64,000 nucleotides of DNA from Kitasatospora sp. MAP12-44 (lineage in GTDB: Bacteria; Actinomycetota; Actinomycetes; Streptomycetales; Streptomycetaceae). Positions 1 to 9,456 of the stretch are shown piece by piece. The notes under the pieces are model-generated. The model was given only the letters and a program-made list of their open reading frames with translations, ran no database searches and was not told the DNA's origin. Position 1 is the stretch's first letter; each line of letters opens with the position of its first letter. Location of the stretch: the NCBI RefSeq assembly GCF_029892095.1, contig NZ_JARZAE010000004.1, positions 3,658,001-3,722,000 of the forward strand. The letters are read 5' to 3'. A program made the translations under genes and the position numbers.

Positions 1-153
1 GCCCATGTAGTCGCGGTAGGAGTCCGCCTGGGTGGTCGGGTAGCCGAGCTCGGTCAGGTACTCGGCCAGCACCCGGTTGGAGATCGGCTCGCTGTCCACC
101 AGCACGCCGTCATTGTCGAAGATCACCAGGTCATAGCGCACCGCCCGGCTCAC
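1..153 (-). CDS. HAD-superfamily hydrolase, N-terminal part (runs off the window)
   Basis: The first 51 codons of a gene that continues beyond base 1. The translation contains VIFDNDGVLVDSEP, the catalytic motif I of HAD phosphatases: the first Asp is the nucleophile and the second the acid/base. This is followed by the start of a helical cap resembling beta-phosphoglucomutase/phosphatase members. The GTG start at 153-151 overlaps the proC stop by 4 nt (GTGA), so the gene is probably translationally coupled to proC. The substrate cannot be told from this fragment. Confidence 0.8.
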   Translation of the reverse strand, partial: MSRAVRYDLVIFDNDGVLVDSEPISNRVLAEYLTELGYPTTQADSYRDYMG

Positions 154-977
154 TTCCCGCCCGATGCGAGCTCCTGGGAGCGGTTGCGGGCCGCCTCCAG
201 CGCGCCGAGCAGGGCGGCCCTGACACCGTGGTTCTCCAGCTCGCGGATGGCCGAGATGGTGGTGCCGGCCGGCGAGGTGACCGCCTCGCGCAGCTTGACC
301 GGGTGCTCGCCGGAGTCGCGCAGCATCACCGAGGCGCCGACCGCGGACTGCACGATCAGGTCGTGCGCCACCTGCCGGGGCAGCCCGAGCAGGATGCCCG
401 CGTCGGTCATCGCCTCAACCAGGTAGTAGAAGTACGCCGGGCCGGAGCCGGACAGCGCGGTGGCCGCGTCCTGCTGCGCCTCGGGCAGCCGCAGCGCCTT
501 GCCGACGGCCCGGAAGATCTCCTCGGTCCGCACCAGGTGCTCCTCGCGGGCGTACGAGCCGCCGGAGATCACGCTCATGCCCTCGTCGACCAGGACGGGC
601 GTGTTGGGCATCACCCGCACCACAGGGGTGCCGGCCGGCAGCCGGGCCTCGAACCAGCGGGTCGGGATGCCGGCGGCGGCCGAGATCACCAGCCGGTCGG
701 CGGTCATGTGCGGGCCCAGCTCCTCGATCAGGGTGCCCATGTCCTGCGGCTTGACGGCCAGGATCAGGGTGTCGGCGAGCTTGGCCGCCTCCCGGTTGGA
801 GGTGACGCCCACGCCGTACCTGGCGGCCAGTTCGGCGGCCCGCTCGGGGCGGCGCGCGGTGACCAGGACGTCCGCCGGGTCCTTGCCCGCCCTCAGCAGC
901 CCGGACAGCAGGGCTTCACCGATCTTGCCGGTGCCGAGGAAGGCGATCCGCTGGGGGTGGGCAGCGCTGCTGGTCAT
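150..977 (-). CDS. proC: Pyrroline-5-carboxylate reductase
   Basis: Catalyses the last step of proline synthesis, NAD(P)H-dependent reduction of 1-pyrroline-5-carboxylate, in the cytoplasm. The 275-residue product has the normal family length. An N-terminal Rossmann motif GTGKIG lies at residues 15-20. The C-terminal dimerisation/active-site region carries the family signature around EAVTSPAGTT. The ATG at 977 is preceded by AAGGAG with a 7-nt spacer. The downstream HAD hydrolase overlaps by 4 nt, so the two probably form a short operon. Confidence 0.97.
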   Translation of the reverse strand: MTSSAAHPQRIAFLGTGKIGEALLSGLLRAGKDPADVLVTARRPERAAELAARYGVGVTSNREAAKLADTLILAVKPQDMGTLIEELGPHMTADRLVISAAAGIPTRWFEARLPAGTPVVRVMPNTPVLVDEGMSVISGGSYAREEHLVRTEEIFRAVGKALRLPEAQQDAATALSGSGPAYFYYLVEAMTDAGILLGLPRQVAHDLIVQSAVGASVMLRDSGEHPVKLREAVTSPAGTTISAIRELENHGVRAALLGALEAARNRSQELASGGK

Positions 978-1158
978 GGCGTGGCTCCTTGATCACCGCG
1001 ACGGTACTGGGGCCATCCTCGCACTCGGCGCCGACCCGGGCGGGTGGGCGTCCAACGAGCGGACGCCCGTCCAGTACGGGTCCGGTGCGGGTCCCGTAGG
1101 GGAAAACTCGGGGGTTGCCCCTATGGCTTCGGGGGCTGCCGAGGAGCACCGTGGAGGT

Positions 1159-1602
1159 ATGGGACACGGAGATTTGTCGCGGAGTGAGAACCGGCAGCTG
1201 GCCGTCGCGTCGACGACCCTCGGGTCGTGGCGGGCCGGCGCGGCAGTCGGTGCTGTGGTGGGCGCTGCGGCGCTCGGGGTCGACGTCCTGACGGGCAAGT
1301 GGTCGACGAGCATCCTGGCCGGGCCGGCCGGGCTGGCGCTGTTCTTCTTCTTCCTGGTCGGCACGGTGGGCGGGCAGCTGCGCCGGGACACCGGCGACCG
1401 CCGGCTGCGCCGCTGGGCGGACGCGCATCCGTGGCAGGCGGTGCTCCCGGCGGCCGGCGCGCTGCTGGTGCTGAACACCCTGGCGCTGACCCTGCTCGGG
1501 AGCTGGGGCGTGTTCGGCGCGTTCTTCACCTCGCTGCTGCCGGCCGGGGTGCTGCTGCTGATAGCCGGCGTGGTCGGCTCGGTCAAGGCCGCCCGGAAGT
1601 AG
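1159..1602 (+). CDS. Small multi-pass membrane protein of unknown function
   Basis: A 147-residue protein with about four hydrophobic segments: around WRAGAAVGAVVGAAALG, a phenylalanine-rich stretch LALFFFFLVGTV, and two more near the C terminus. They are separated by a charged loop QLRRDTGDRRLRRW. I do not recognise a functional family. The start is uncertain. The ATG at 1159 sits only 1 nt after GGAGG, which is too close for a normal ribosome site. An in-frame ATG at 1123 would add 12 residues. The gene is divergent from proC, with the intergenic region at about 978-1120. Confidence 0.65.
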   Translation: MGHGDLSRSENRQLAVASTTLGSWRAGAAVGAVVGAAALGVDVLTGKWSTSILAGPAGLALFFFFLVGTVGGQLRRDTGDRRLRRWADAHPWQAVLPAAGALLVLNTLALTLLGSWGVFGAFFTSLLPAGVLLLIAGVVGSVKAARK

Positions 1603-1661
1603 CCGCGGACGCCGGCTCGGACGCACGCGGCAGCCGACAGAGCCCGGCGCGTTCCGGGCAA

Positions 1662-2414
1662 GTGCGGCGGTCCCAGGCCACCGGGACGTTCAGTACGAGC
1701 GCGGTGGCGGGCCAGCTCCAGACGGTCAAGAAGTTCCTGGTCGCGGCCAACCTGGACCCGACCGCCCTGGCCGGTGGGACGCCGCAGGCCGCACTCGACC
1801 TGATGGCCCGTGAGGAGCGCGATGCGGCCATGCAGGCACTTTCGCATCCCAGCGCGGATCACGATCCGACGAGCTGGTTCAGTCGCTTCAACCCTGACAC
1901 CGCAGTTCTGGCCAGCCAGGAGGTCAAGGTGCAGGGGCGGGTCACCTTCGAGGGCGACGGTGACAACGGACTGCTGGTGCACACCGACTACACCTTCGTC
2001 TACGCCCTGGTCCCGGGCCCCCATGTGTACCGGCCCGCTGCCCAGCCCTCCCCGCAAGGCGGTGGCGGCGCCACCAGTGCGCCGACCGACGGCGGGGCCC
2101 AGTCCGCGGCCTGGCTGCAGCTCAGTGGCAGCACCCCGGTCACCCGTGAGATCGTCCGCCGCCAGCAGGACTTCCGCTTCTTCGACCACACCCGCTACAG
2201 CAACGACCCGACGAAGATCACCTTCGGCAAGGGGCAGAGCGACACGGCCAACAACTACTGCGTAGCAGGCGACGGCTGGCTGGAGCCCGAGTTCCCGCAG
2301 ACCGTGGTCGGCAACGACGACCCGGGCCCCTCGAGCGGGCCGACCAGCGATCCCTACGACCGCAGCAAGCCGCTCCCCGACGACGGAAAGTGCGGCACCG
2401 CCAGCCGCACCTGA
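1662..2414 (+). CDS. Hypothetical protein, possibly a truncated former exported protein
   Basis: From a GTG at 1662 the frame gives about 250 residues; a GTG at 1704 gives 236. The body is soluble-looking and has no family I recognise. It has a beta-rich middle (around QGRVTFEGDGDNG) and a proline-rich tail. No signal peptide or lipobox is visible, although the composition resembles the extracellular part of Streptomyces membrane-anchored proteins. The frame is open further upstream, but only antisense to or overlapping the preceding membrane gene. No convincing ribosome site precedes either GTG. The coding frame and its GC3 look genuine; the N terminus is doubtful. Confidence 0.55.
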   Translation: MRRSQATGTFSTSAVAGQLQTVKKFLVAANLDPTALAGGTPQAALDLMAREERDAAMQALSHPSADHDPTSWFSRFNPDTAVLASQEVKVQGRVTFEGDGDNGLLVHTDYTFVYALVPGPHVYRPAAQPSPQGGGGATSAPTDGGAQSAAWLQLSGSTPVTREIVRRQQDFRFFDHTRYSNDPTKITFGKGQSDTANNYCVAGDGWLEPEFPQTVVGNDDPGPSSGPTSDPYDRSKPLPDDGKCGTASRT

Positions 2415-2415
2415 T

Positions 2416-2928
2416 TCACCCCTTGCGCCGCTTGCCCGGCCGCCCCGCGCGGCCGGCCGAGCGGCGCTCGTACCGCTCGGTGGCGCGCTGGTAGTCGGCC
2501 CGCCGGGCCGCCTCGCCGGGCGCCTCGGTCAGGCTGCGGGCGAAGTACGCCGCCGCCGCGCCGACGCAGCCGATCAGCCAGACCGCGCCGAGCGACTTCT
2601 CCTCGGCCATCCAGCCCGTCAGCGCGTCCCGGCCCTCGGCGAGCTGCTTCCAGTTGCGCAGCGCGGCCAGGCACGAGCAGACCGCGATCGCCCCGATCAG
2701 CAGCCCGTCGACCAGACCGCCGGCCTTGGAGATCTGCACCCCGTCCACGGCGAAGCGCAGCACCAGGGCGCCGGCCACCACCGTGGCCAGCGCCCCGATC
2801 GGCACGAGCACGCGCCGCAGCCAGTAACCCCGCCCCCGGTCCACCCAGCTGGTGCCGAAGAAGCGGATGGGCTCGGGCACGGGGGCAGCGGCGGGGGAAG
2901 CGGCGGGGGCGGTGCGATCGTCGGTCAC
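2416..2928 (-). CDS. Conserved actinobacterial membrane protein
   Basis: A 170-residue protein with a Pro/Ala-rich cytoplasmic start, three hydrophobic segments (around VLVPIGALATVVAGALVL, GLLIGAIAVCSCLAAL and GAVWLIGCVGAAAAY) and a strongly basic tail ending in GKRRKG. The function is unknown. It starts at GTG 2928, 21 nt downstream of the ilvD stop, and so probably belongs to the ilvD transcript. It ends 1 nt from the convergent upstream gene. Confidence 0.75.
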   Translation of the reverse strand: MTDDRTAPAASPAAAPVPEPIRFFGTSWVDRGRGYWLRRVLVPIGALATVVAGALVLRFAVDGVQISKAGGLVDGLLIGAIAVCSCLAALRNWKQLAEGRDALTGWMAEEKSLGAVWLIGCVGAAAAYFARSLTEAPGEAARRADYQRATERYERRSAGRAGRPGKRRKG

Positions 2929-2949
2929 ACCGCCGATTATCCCAGCCGG

Positions 2950-4794
2950 CTATCCGAGCTTGCTGACGTCGCGCACCGCGCCCTTGTCGGCGGAGGTGGC
3001 CATCGCCGCGTAGGCCTTCAGCGCCTGGCTGACCTCCCGCTCACGGTTCTTCGGCCGGTAGCCGCCCTCGGCCTCCAGCTTCAGCCGCCGCTCGTGCAGC
3101 TCCTCGAAGGAGACCTCCAGCTCGACCTTGCGCGCCGGGATGTCGATCGAGATGATGTCGCCGTCCTCGACCAGCGCGATGGTGCCGCCGGCCGCCGCCT
3201 CCGGCGAGGCGTGGCCGATCGAGAGGCCCGAGGTGCCGCCGGAGAAGCGCCCGTCCGTGATCAGTGCGCAGGCCTTGCCCAGGCCGCGGCCCTTGAGGAA
3301 CGAGGTCGGGTAGAGCATCTCCTGCATGCCGGGCCCGCCCCTGGGCCCCTCGTAGCGGATCACCACCACGTCGCCCTCCTTGACCCGCTTGGTCAGGATG
3401 GCGTCGACGGCGTCCTCCTGGGACTCCAGCACCACGGCCGGGCCGCTGAACGTCCAGATCGACTCGTCGACACCGGCCGTCTTGACGATGCAGCCGTCCT
3501 CGGCGAGGTTGCCGTACAGCACGGCCAGCCCGCCCTCGGTGGAGTAGGCGTGCTGGACGCTGCGGATGCAGCCGCCCGCGGCGTCGGTGTCCAGCGTCTC
3601 CCAGCGCTCGGACTGCGAGAACGCGGTGGCCGAGCGGACGCAGCCGGGCGCGGCGTGGAACATCTCGACGGCGGTCGCGGACGGCGAGCCGCCGCGGATG
3701 TCCCAGTTCTTCAGCCACTCCTCGATCGAGCCGGAGTGCACGGTGTGCACGTCCTCGTTCAGCAGCCCGCCGCGGTACAGCTCGCCGAGGATGGCCGGGA
3801 TGCCGCCGGCCCGGTGCACGTCCTCCATGTAGTACTTGCCGTTGGGCGCGACCTTGGACAGGCAGGGGACCTTGCGCGAGATGGCGTCGATGGCCCGCAT
3901 GTCGAAGTCCAGCTCGGCCTCCTGCGCGGCGGCCAGCAGGTGCAGGATCGTGTTGGTCGAGCCGCCCATCGCGATGTCCAGCGCCATGGCGTTCTCGAAC
4001 GCGGCGCGGGAGGCGATGTTGCGCGGCAGAACGGAGTAGTCGTCCTGGTGGTAGTGCCGCTTGGTGATCTCGACGATCGTCCGGCCGGCGTCCTCGTACA
4101 GCGCCTTGCGGGCGGTGTGGGTGGCAAGCACCGAGCCGTTGCCGGGCAGCGCCAGGCCGATCGCCTCGGCCAGGCAGTTCATCGAGTTGGCGGTGAACAT
4201 GCCCGAGCACGACCCGCAGGTCGGGCAGGCGTTCTCCTCGATGATCGCGATGTCCTCGTCCGAGACGTTCTCGTTGACGGCGTCCGAGATCGCGTTGATC
4301 AGGTCGAGCTTGCGGACCGTGCCGTCGACCAGGACGGCCTGGCCGGCCTCCATCGGGCCGCCGGAGACGAAGACCACCGGGATGTTGAGGCGCAACGCGG
4401 CCATCAGCATGCCGGGGGTGATCTTGTCGCAGTTGGAGATGCAGATCAGCGCGTCCGCGCAGTGCGCGTTGACCATGTACTCGACCGAGTCGGCGATCAG
4501 GTCGCGCGAGGGCAGCGAGTAGAGCATGCCGGCGTGGCCCATCGCGATGCCGTCGTCGACCGCGATGGTGTTGAACTCGCGCGCGATGCCACCCGCCGCC
4601 TGGATCGCCTCGGAGACGATCCGGCCGACCGGCTGCAGGTGGGTGTGGCCCGGGACGAACTCGGTGAAGGAGTTGGCGACCGCGATGATCGGCTTGCCGA
4701 AGTCCTCGCGCGCTACACCGGCCGCCCGAAGGAGCGCCCGGGCGCCTGCCATGTTGCGACCGTGGGTGACCGTACGGGACTTCAGCTCGGGCAC
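2950..4794 (-). CDS. ilvD: Dihydroxy-acid dehydratase
   Basis: Dehydrates 2,3-dihydroxy-isovalerate and -methylvalerate in valine, leucine and isoleucine synthesis. At 614 residues it matches the long E. coli type. Iron-sulfur ligands are visible as Cys122 in NCDK (121-124) and Cys193/Cys196 in the segment after ENAC. The C-terminal [15 protein letters not shown] signature is present. The position that carries a third Cys in mycobacterial [2Fe-2S] enzymes reads FVPGH here, so an E. coli-like oxygen-sensitive [4Fe-4S] cluster is more likely (inference). It starts at GTG 4794 after GGAGAG. Confidence 0.97.
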   Translation of the reverse strand: MPELKSRTVTHGRNMAGARALLRAAGVAREDFGKPIIAVANSFTEFVPGHTHLQPVGRIVSEAIQAAGGIAREFNTIAVDDGIAMGHAGMLYSLPSRDLIADSVEYMVNAHCADALICISNCDKITPGMLMAALRLNIPVVFVSGGPMEAGQAVLVDGTVRKLDLINAISDAVNENVSDEDIAIIEENACPTCGSCSGMFTANSMNCLAEAIGLALPGNGSVLATHTARKALYEDAGRTIVEITKRHYHQDDYSVLPRNIASRAAFENAMALDIAMGGSTNTILHLLAAAQEAELDFDMRAIDAISRKVPCLSKVAPNGKYYMEDVHRAGGIPAILGELYRGGLLNEDVHTVHSGSIEEWLKNWDIRGGSPSATAVEMFHAAPGCVRSATAFSQSERWETLDTDAAGGCIRSVQHAYSTEGGLAVLYGNLAEDGCIVKTAGVDESIWTFSGPAVVLESQEDAVDAILTKRVKEGDVVVIRYEGPRGGPGMQEMLYPTSFLKGRGLGKACALITDGRFSGGTSGLSIGHASPEAAAGGTIALVEDGDIISIDIPARKVELEVSFEELHERRLKLEAEGGYRPKNREREVSQALKAYAAMATSADKGAVRDVSKLG

Positions 4795-4877
4795 AGCTCT
4801 CTCCTGCTCCTGCGGGGTAGGTAACTGTCGAGCCTACGCCCCGGATCCACCCGCCGGACCCCGCGTCCGCATGGCGG

Positions 4878-5678
4878 TCAGCCGCGCTTGACGGCGACCG
4901 TCAGATCCAGGTCGTACGGCTCGGTCACCCAGCCGTCCGGGAAGTCCGCGAGCAGCGCCTGCCGCTCGGCGGCCAGCACCGGCTCGCGGCGCTCGGCGTC
5001 CAGCACCGCGAAGTACGACTTGGAGCGCAGGTCGGTGATCACGTCGTCCACGGTGATCCGGCGCTCCCAGCGCAGCAGGCTGGTGGCCACGTCCAGCGGG
5101 TGGCGGCTGAGCGGCTCGGCGACGACGTTCATCGCACCGTAGTAGTGGTACGACGGCAACGCGGCTGCCAGCCGCCGCTCCTGGGCGCCCAGCCAGCCCA
5201 CGCTGCGGTCCTTGACGTTCCAGAACAGCGCCAGCGCGCCGCCCGGGCGCAGCACCCGGATCGCCTCGGGGATCGAGCGCTCCGGGTCGGTCCAGTGGAA
5301 GGCCTGGGCGTAGCTGACCAGGTCGACCGTGGCGTCGTGGAACGGCAGGTCGTTGCCGTCGCCCTTGACCAGCGGGATCTCGGGGCTGACCGCGTGCAGC
5401 TGCGCCGCCATCCCGGCGCTCGGCTCGACGGCGGTGACCCTGGCGCCGCGGGCGTGCAGCAGGCGGGTGGCGATGCCGGTGCCGGCGCCGACGTCCAGCA
5501 CGTCCGCGCCGTGCAGCGGGCGGCCGGTGAGGCGCTCGATCTCGTCGAGCAGCTCCTGCGGATAGGACGGACGGGCCCGGTCGTACTCGGCGGCGACGGC
5601 ACCGAAACTCTCCGCGTGCGCCCGCAACTGGCGATCCGTCACGCTGATCGCCATGTCGCCCGTCGCGATGTCCGCCAC
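4878..5678 (-). CDS. Class I SAM-dependent methyltransferase (UbiE/type 11-like)
   Basis: A 266-residue cytosolic methyltransferase. Motif I is VLDVGAGTGIAT, followed by an acidic residue at the end of beta-2 (AVEPS), motif II around DLVSYAQAFHWTD, and RVLRPGGALALFW. The FHW pattern is typical of small-molecule methyltransferases of the type 11 group. The substrate is unknown. The GTG at 5678 is chosen because GGGAGG lies 6 nt upstream; an internal ATG at 5654 has no good ribosome site. It follows the isomerase gene by 30 nt on the same strand. Confidence 0.85.
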   Translation of the reverse strand: MADIATGDMAISVTDRQLRAHAESFGAVAAEYDRARPSYPQELLDEIERLTGRPLHGADVLDVGAGTGIATRLLHARGARVTAVEPSAGMAAQLHAVSPEIPLVKGDGNDLPFHDATVDLVSYAQAFHWTDPERSIPEAIRVLRPGGALALFWNVKDRSVGWLGAQERRLAAALPSYHYYGAMNVVAEPLSRHPLDVATSLLRWERRITVDDVITDLRSKSYFAVLDAERREPVLAAERQALLADFPDGWVTEPYDLDLTVAVKRG

Positions 5679-5708
5679 TGTCTGCCTCCCCGGCTTGTCG
5701 TCCTGCCG

Positions 5709-6647
5709 TCAGCGTACGCGCGAGGCGGTGGCCAGATGGAGCCGGGTGAATGCCAGCGCCTCGGCCAGGTCCGCCTCCCGCTCGGCGGGCGAGCCGGAGC
5801 GGCGGGTGTTGACCTCCAGCACCACATGGCCGTCGAAGCCGGTCCGGGCGAGGCGCTCCAGCAGCTCGGCGCAGGGCTGGTTGCCGCGGCCGGGGATCAG
5901 GTGCTCGTCCTTGCCCGACCCGGAGCCGTCGGCCAGGTGCACATGGGCCAGCCGGTCGCCCATCCGGTCGGCCATCTCGAAGGCGTCGATCCGCGAGGTG
6001 GAGACATGCGAGAGGTCGATGGTGAAGTGCCGGTACTCCTCGTCGGTGACGTCCCAACCGGGGGCGTAGGCGAGCATCTCGCGGTCCTTGTAGCGCCACG
6101 GGTACATGTTCTCGACGGCGAACCGGACGGCCGTCTCGCCCGCCATCCGGTTGATCCCCCGGACGAACTCCCGGGCGTACTGGCGCTGCCAGCGGAACGG
6201 CGGGTGGACCACCACGGTGTCCGCGCCGAGCTTCTCGGCGGCCGCCCGGGCCCGCACCAGCTTGGTCCACGGGTCGGTGGTCCAGACCCGCTGGGTGATC
6301 AGCAGGCACGGCGCGTGCACCGCCAGGATCGGCAGCTGGTGCTTGTCGGAGAGCACCCGCAGGGCGTCCAGGTCCTGGCTGACCGGGTCGTTCCAGACCA
6401 TCACCTCGACGCCGTCGTAGCCGAGCTTGGCCGCCAGCTCAAAGGCGATCGAGGTGCTCTCGGGGTAGACCGAGGCGGTCGAGAGCGCGACCTTGGTGTC
6501 CGGGACGTGCAGCGCGGGGTGGCGGGGCAGCACCAGCCGGTCGGTGGTGCGCAGCAGCGGGGCGGGGCGGTCGGCGGCTGCCTTGCGGGTGCGCCGGCGC
6601 AGCGGCCGGGGCGGCTTGGGGGGCTTGCCCGCACCCGCACCAGCCAT
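5709..6647 (-). CDS. TIM-barrel sugar phosphate isomerase/epimerase family protein
   Basis: About 312 residues. The barrel starts at [11 protein letters not shown] and carries the metal-binding features of the AP-endonuclease-2/xylose-isomerase-like fold: [28 protein letters not shown] and VVLEVN, containing the His/Glu/Asp ligands. The natural substrate is unknown. The start is uncertain. The ATG at 6647 precedes a basic, Pro/Arg-rich 50-residue extension that homologues I remember do not have, and a GTG immediately before PDTKVALS is also possible. The gene lies between ppx and the methyltransferase on the same strand. Confidence 0.8.
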   Translation of the reverse strand: MAGAGAGKPPKPPRPLRRRTRKAAADRPAPLLRTTDRLVLPRHPALHVPDTKVALSTASVYPESTSIAFELAAKLGYDGVEVMVWNDPVSQDLDALRVLSDKHQLPILAVHAPCLLITQRVWTTDPWTKLVRARAAAEKLGADTVVVHPPFRWQRQYAREFVRGINRMAGETAVRFAVENMYPWRYKDREMLAYAPGWDVTDEEYRHFTIDLSHVSTSRIDAFEMADRMGDRLAHVHLADGSGSGKDEHLIPGRGNQPCAELLERLARTGFDGHVVLEVNTRRSGSPAEREADLAEALAFTRLHLATASRVR

Positions 6648-6768
6648 CCGCGCCGCGCGGCGCGGGCCGCGGGCGCTCGCGTCGTCGTCCGGCTGCTCGG
6701 CTCCCGGTCCGCCTGCTCGCACCACGGGAGACAGCGTATGCGGACGGCGCCCCCGACGGAGGAAGCGG

Positions 6769-7707
6769 TCAGCTGTTCTGCGCCGCCAGGGTGTCAAGAC
6801 GGCGCAGGATGATGCCCTCCCGCAAGGCCCACGGACAGATGTCCAGCGCGTCCAGGCCGAACAGGTCCATCGCCGCGTCGGCCACCAGGGCGCCGGCCAG
6901 CAGCTGCTTGGCCCGGCCCTCGGAGACGCCGGGGATCCTGGCCCGCTCGGTGACCGTCATGGTGGACAGCCGCGGCAGCCAGGCGGAGAGTCCGGCACGG
7001 GTGAGCCGTCTGGGCACCAGCGGACCGGCCTCGGCCGCGGCCGCGCCGGTCATCCGGGCGAGCTGCTTGAAGGTCTTGGAGGTGGCCACCGCGTGGTCCG
7101 GCGGCCCGAGCCGGGCGATCTCGCCGACCACGCCCGCGATCTCGGCCCGGATGTGCCGGCGCAGGTCGCGCAGCCGCTCGGGGTCGGCCACCTCGTCGGG
7201 CAGCCAGCCCGCCGTCAGCCGGCCGGCGCCCAGCGGCAGCGAGAAGGCAGCGGCGGGCTGCTCGTCCAGGCCGCAGGCGATCTCCAGCGATCCGCCGCCG
7301 ATGTCCAGGTCGAGCAGCCGCCCGGAGGACCAGCCGAACCAGCGCCGCACCGCGAGGAAGGTCAGCCGGGCCTCCTCCGCGCCGGACAGCACCTGCAGCT
7401 CGATGCCGGTCTCGTCCTGCACGCGCTTGAGCACGGCCTCGCCGTTGGCCGCCTCGCGCACCGCCGAGGTGGCGAACGGCAGCAGGTCCACCACGCCCTT
7501 GTCCTCGGCCACCCGGATCGAGGACTCCACCATGGCGACCAGCCGCTCGACCCCCGCCTCGCTGATCGCCCCCTGCTCGTCGAGCAGCTCCGCGAGCCGC
7601 AGCTCCGCCTTGTGCGAGTACGCGGGCAGCGGGGCAGCACCGGGGTGGGCGTCCACCACGAGGAAGTGGACGGTGTTGGAACCTACGTCGAGCACACCGA
7701 GTCGCAT
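6769..7707 (-). CDS. ppx: Exopolyphosphatase / guanosine pentaphosphatase family phosphatase
   Basis: A 312-residue Ppx/GppA protein of the ASKHA fold. Phosphate-binding loops are visible as [14 protein letters not shown] at residues 4-17 and [12 protein letters not shown] in the middle, and the catalytic Glu region is VREAANGE. The short actinobacterial form lacks the C-terminal HD-like domain of E. coli GppA. It hydrolyses polyphosphate or pppGpp, linking to phosphate storage and the stringent response (family knowledge). The ATG start at 7707 is divergent from the hydrolase gene at 7827. Confidence 0.92.
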   Translation of the reverse strand: MRLGVLDVGSNTVHFLVVDAHPGAAPLPAYSHKAELRLAELLDEQGAISEAGVERLVAMVESSIRVAEDKGVVDLLPFATSAVREAANGEAVLKRVQDETGIELQVLSGAEEARLTFLAVRRWFGWSSGRLLDLDIGGGSLEIACGLDEQPAAAFSLPLGAGRLTAGWLPDEVADPERLRDLRRHIRAEIAGVVGEIARLGPPDHAVATSKTFKQLARMTGAAAAEAGPLVPRRLTRAGLSAWLPRLSTMTVTERARIPGVSEGRAKQLLAGALVADAAMDLFGLDALDICPWALREGIILRRLDTLAAQNS

Positions 7708-7826
7708 AATTCACCACGCTACGGCACCCGACCTGAGGAAATCCCGTCTGTTCGATTGCCCGTCGGACAGCAGCGGAGGACGATGTTCAGCGAACAGCGC
7801 GTCCATCAGCTTGGGAGAGAGCGGAT

Positions 7827-8579
7827 ATGACGATCCATCACCGCCTGCTGGGCAATGGCGAGCACCCGGTCGTGGTGCTGCACGACTGGTTCGGCACCAG
7901 CGCGGGGTGGGGCCCCTTCCTCGACCTGCTCGACGGCTCGGCCTTCAGCTACGCCTTCCTGGACTACCGCGGCTACGGCGACCGGGCCGAGGTCCCCGGC
8001 GAGTACACGCTGGCCGAGATCGCCGAGGACGTGCTGGCGCTGGCGGACCAGCTCGGCTGGCCGACCTTCTCCCTGGTGGGCCACTCGATGGGCGGCAAGG
8101 CGGCGCAGCGCGTGCTGGCCCAGGCGCCGCACCGGGTGCGCAAGTTGGCCGGAATCGCACCCGTGCCGGCCTCCGCGTTCCCCCTGGAGGGCGACGCGTT
8201 CGAGCTGTTCCACGGCGCCGCGGCGCAGCCGGCCAACCGCCGCGCCATCCTCGACATGGTCACCGGTCACCGCGCGGGCGCCGTCTGGCTGGACCGGATG
8301 ACGACTCAGTCGCTGGCCCTCTCCCGTCCGGAGGCGTTCGCGGCCTACCTGACCGACTGGAGCACCCAGGACTTCGCCGCCAAGATCGACGGCGCCGAGC
8401 TCCCGGTGCGGGTCTTCGCCTGCGAGCACGACGAGGCGCTCACCCCCGAGGTGCTGCGCGCCACCTGGCTGCCGCACTACCCGCAGGCCGAACTCACCGT
8501 CCTCCCTGCCACCGGCCACTACCCGATGTACGAGACCCCGGTCGCCTTCGCGGCCGCGTTGGAAGCCTTCCTCCGCTAG
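7827..8579 (+). CDS. Alpha/beta-hydrolase
   Basis: A 250-residue alpha/beta-hydrolase fold enzyme. The nucleophile elbow is GHSMGG, the oxyanion-side HDWFGTS loop follows beta-3, the acid is probably the Asp in ACEHDEALT, and the catalytic His is in TGHYPMYE. It resembles small esterases and haloperoxidase-like proteins; the substrate is unknown. The ATG at 7827 follows GGGAGAGAG. The 119-nt gap to the divergent ppx gene should hold both promoters. Confidence 0.9.
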   Translation: MTIHHRLLGNGEHPVVVLHDWFGTSAGWGPFLDLLDGSAFSYAFLDYRGYGDRAEVPGEYTLAEIAEDVLALADQLGWPTFSLVGHSMGGKAAQRVLAQAPHRVRKLAGIAPVPASAFPLEGDAFELFHGAAAQPANRRAILDMVTGHRAGAVWLDRMTTQSLALSRPEAFAAYLTDWSTQDFAAKIDGAELPVRVFACEHDEALTPEVLRATWLPHYPQAELTVLPATGHYPMYETPVAFAAALEAFLR

Positions 8580-8584
8580 AGCCG

Positions 8585-8590
8585 TACCCT
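8585..8590 (+). promoter_or_regulatory. -10 element (TACCCT) of a leaderless promoter
   Basis: TACCCT ends 6 nt before the GTG at 8597, the usual geometry of Streptomyces leaderless transcripts, and there is no ribosome site. It lies just after the hydrolase stop codon. Confidence 0.45.
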
Positions 8591-8596
8591 TGCCGG

Positions 8597-9454
8597 GTGG
8601 CAGCCATCGACATCCCCACCCCCAAGCTCGCATCCAAGATCAAGAAGCCCGGTCGCGAGGTCCCGCTGGACTTCCCGCGCGCCTGGGTCGAGTTCGCCGA
8701 CCCCGCCGACGACGAGCAGCTCTTCCGCTGCGACCTGACCTGGCTGACCTCGCGGTGGAACTGCATCTTCGGCCGCGGCTGCCACGGCATCCGCCCGGGC
8801 CGCGGTGCCTCCGACGGCTGCTGCACACTCGGCGCGCACTACTCGGACGAGGACGACGAGAAGCGCGTGATCGGCCACGCCGCCCGGCTCACCCGGGAGA
8901 CCTGGCAGCTCTTCGACGAGGGCACCGACAAGAACGGCAAGCTCGTCGTCGACGGCGGCATCACGATGCTCGACGAGGACGGCGACCGGCAGACCCGCCG
9001 GGTCGACGGCGCCTGCGTCTTCCTCAACCGCCCCGGCTTCGCCGGCGGCGAGGGCTGCGCGCTGCACACCCTCGCGCTGGCCGAGGGCAAGGAGCCACTG
9101 GAGACCAAGCCGGACGTCTGCTGGCAGCTCCCGGTCCGCCGCACCTACGACTGGATCGACCGCCCCGACGACACCCGCTACCTCCAGGTCACCATCGGCG
9201 AGTACGACCGCCGCGGCTGGGGCCCGGGCGGCCACGACCTGCACTGGTGGTGCACCGGCAGTCCGGAGGCGCACGACGGCCCCGACCCGGTGTACGTCAG
9301 CTACCGGCCCGAGCTGACCGAGCTGATGGGCGCGGCCGGCTACGCCGTACTGGCCGAGCTGTGCGAGCAGCGGATCGCCACCAAGGGCGACCGCAAGGTC
9401 GCGCCGCACCCGGCGGACCCGAAGCCCGCCAAGAAGCCCGCCAAGAAGAAGTAG
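8597..9454 (+). CDS. Conserved cysteine-rich actinobacterial protein
   Basis: A 285-residue soluble protein. Cysteines are spread through the N-terminal two thirds: [45 protein letters not shown] and WWCTGSP, plus a late Cys. The pattern recalls YkgJ/DUF3109-type proteins that probably bind a metal or an Fe-S cluster, but I am not certain of the family. The C terminus is a Lys/Pro-rich tail (PAKKPAKKK). The GTG start is chosen for the leaderless -10 element at 8585. It converges with nuoD, leaving 2 nt between the stop codons. Confidence 0.8.
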   Translation: MAAIDIPTPKLASKIKKPGREVPLDFPRAWVEFADPADDEQLFRCDLTWLTSRWNCIFGRGCHGIRPGRGASDGCCTLGAHYSDEDDEKRVIGHAARLTRETWQLFDEGTDKNGKLVVDGGITMLDEDGDRQTRRVDGACVFLNRPGFAGGEGCALHTLALAEGKEPLETKPDVCWQLPVRRTYDWIDRPDDTRYLQVTIGEYDRRGWGPGGHDLHWWCTGSPEAHDGPDPVYVSYRPELTELMGAAGYAVLAELCEQRIATKGDRKVAPHPADPKPAKKPAKKK

Positions 9455-9456
9455 CC

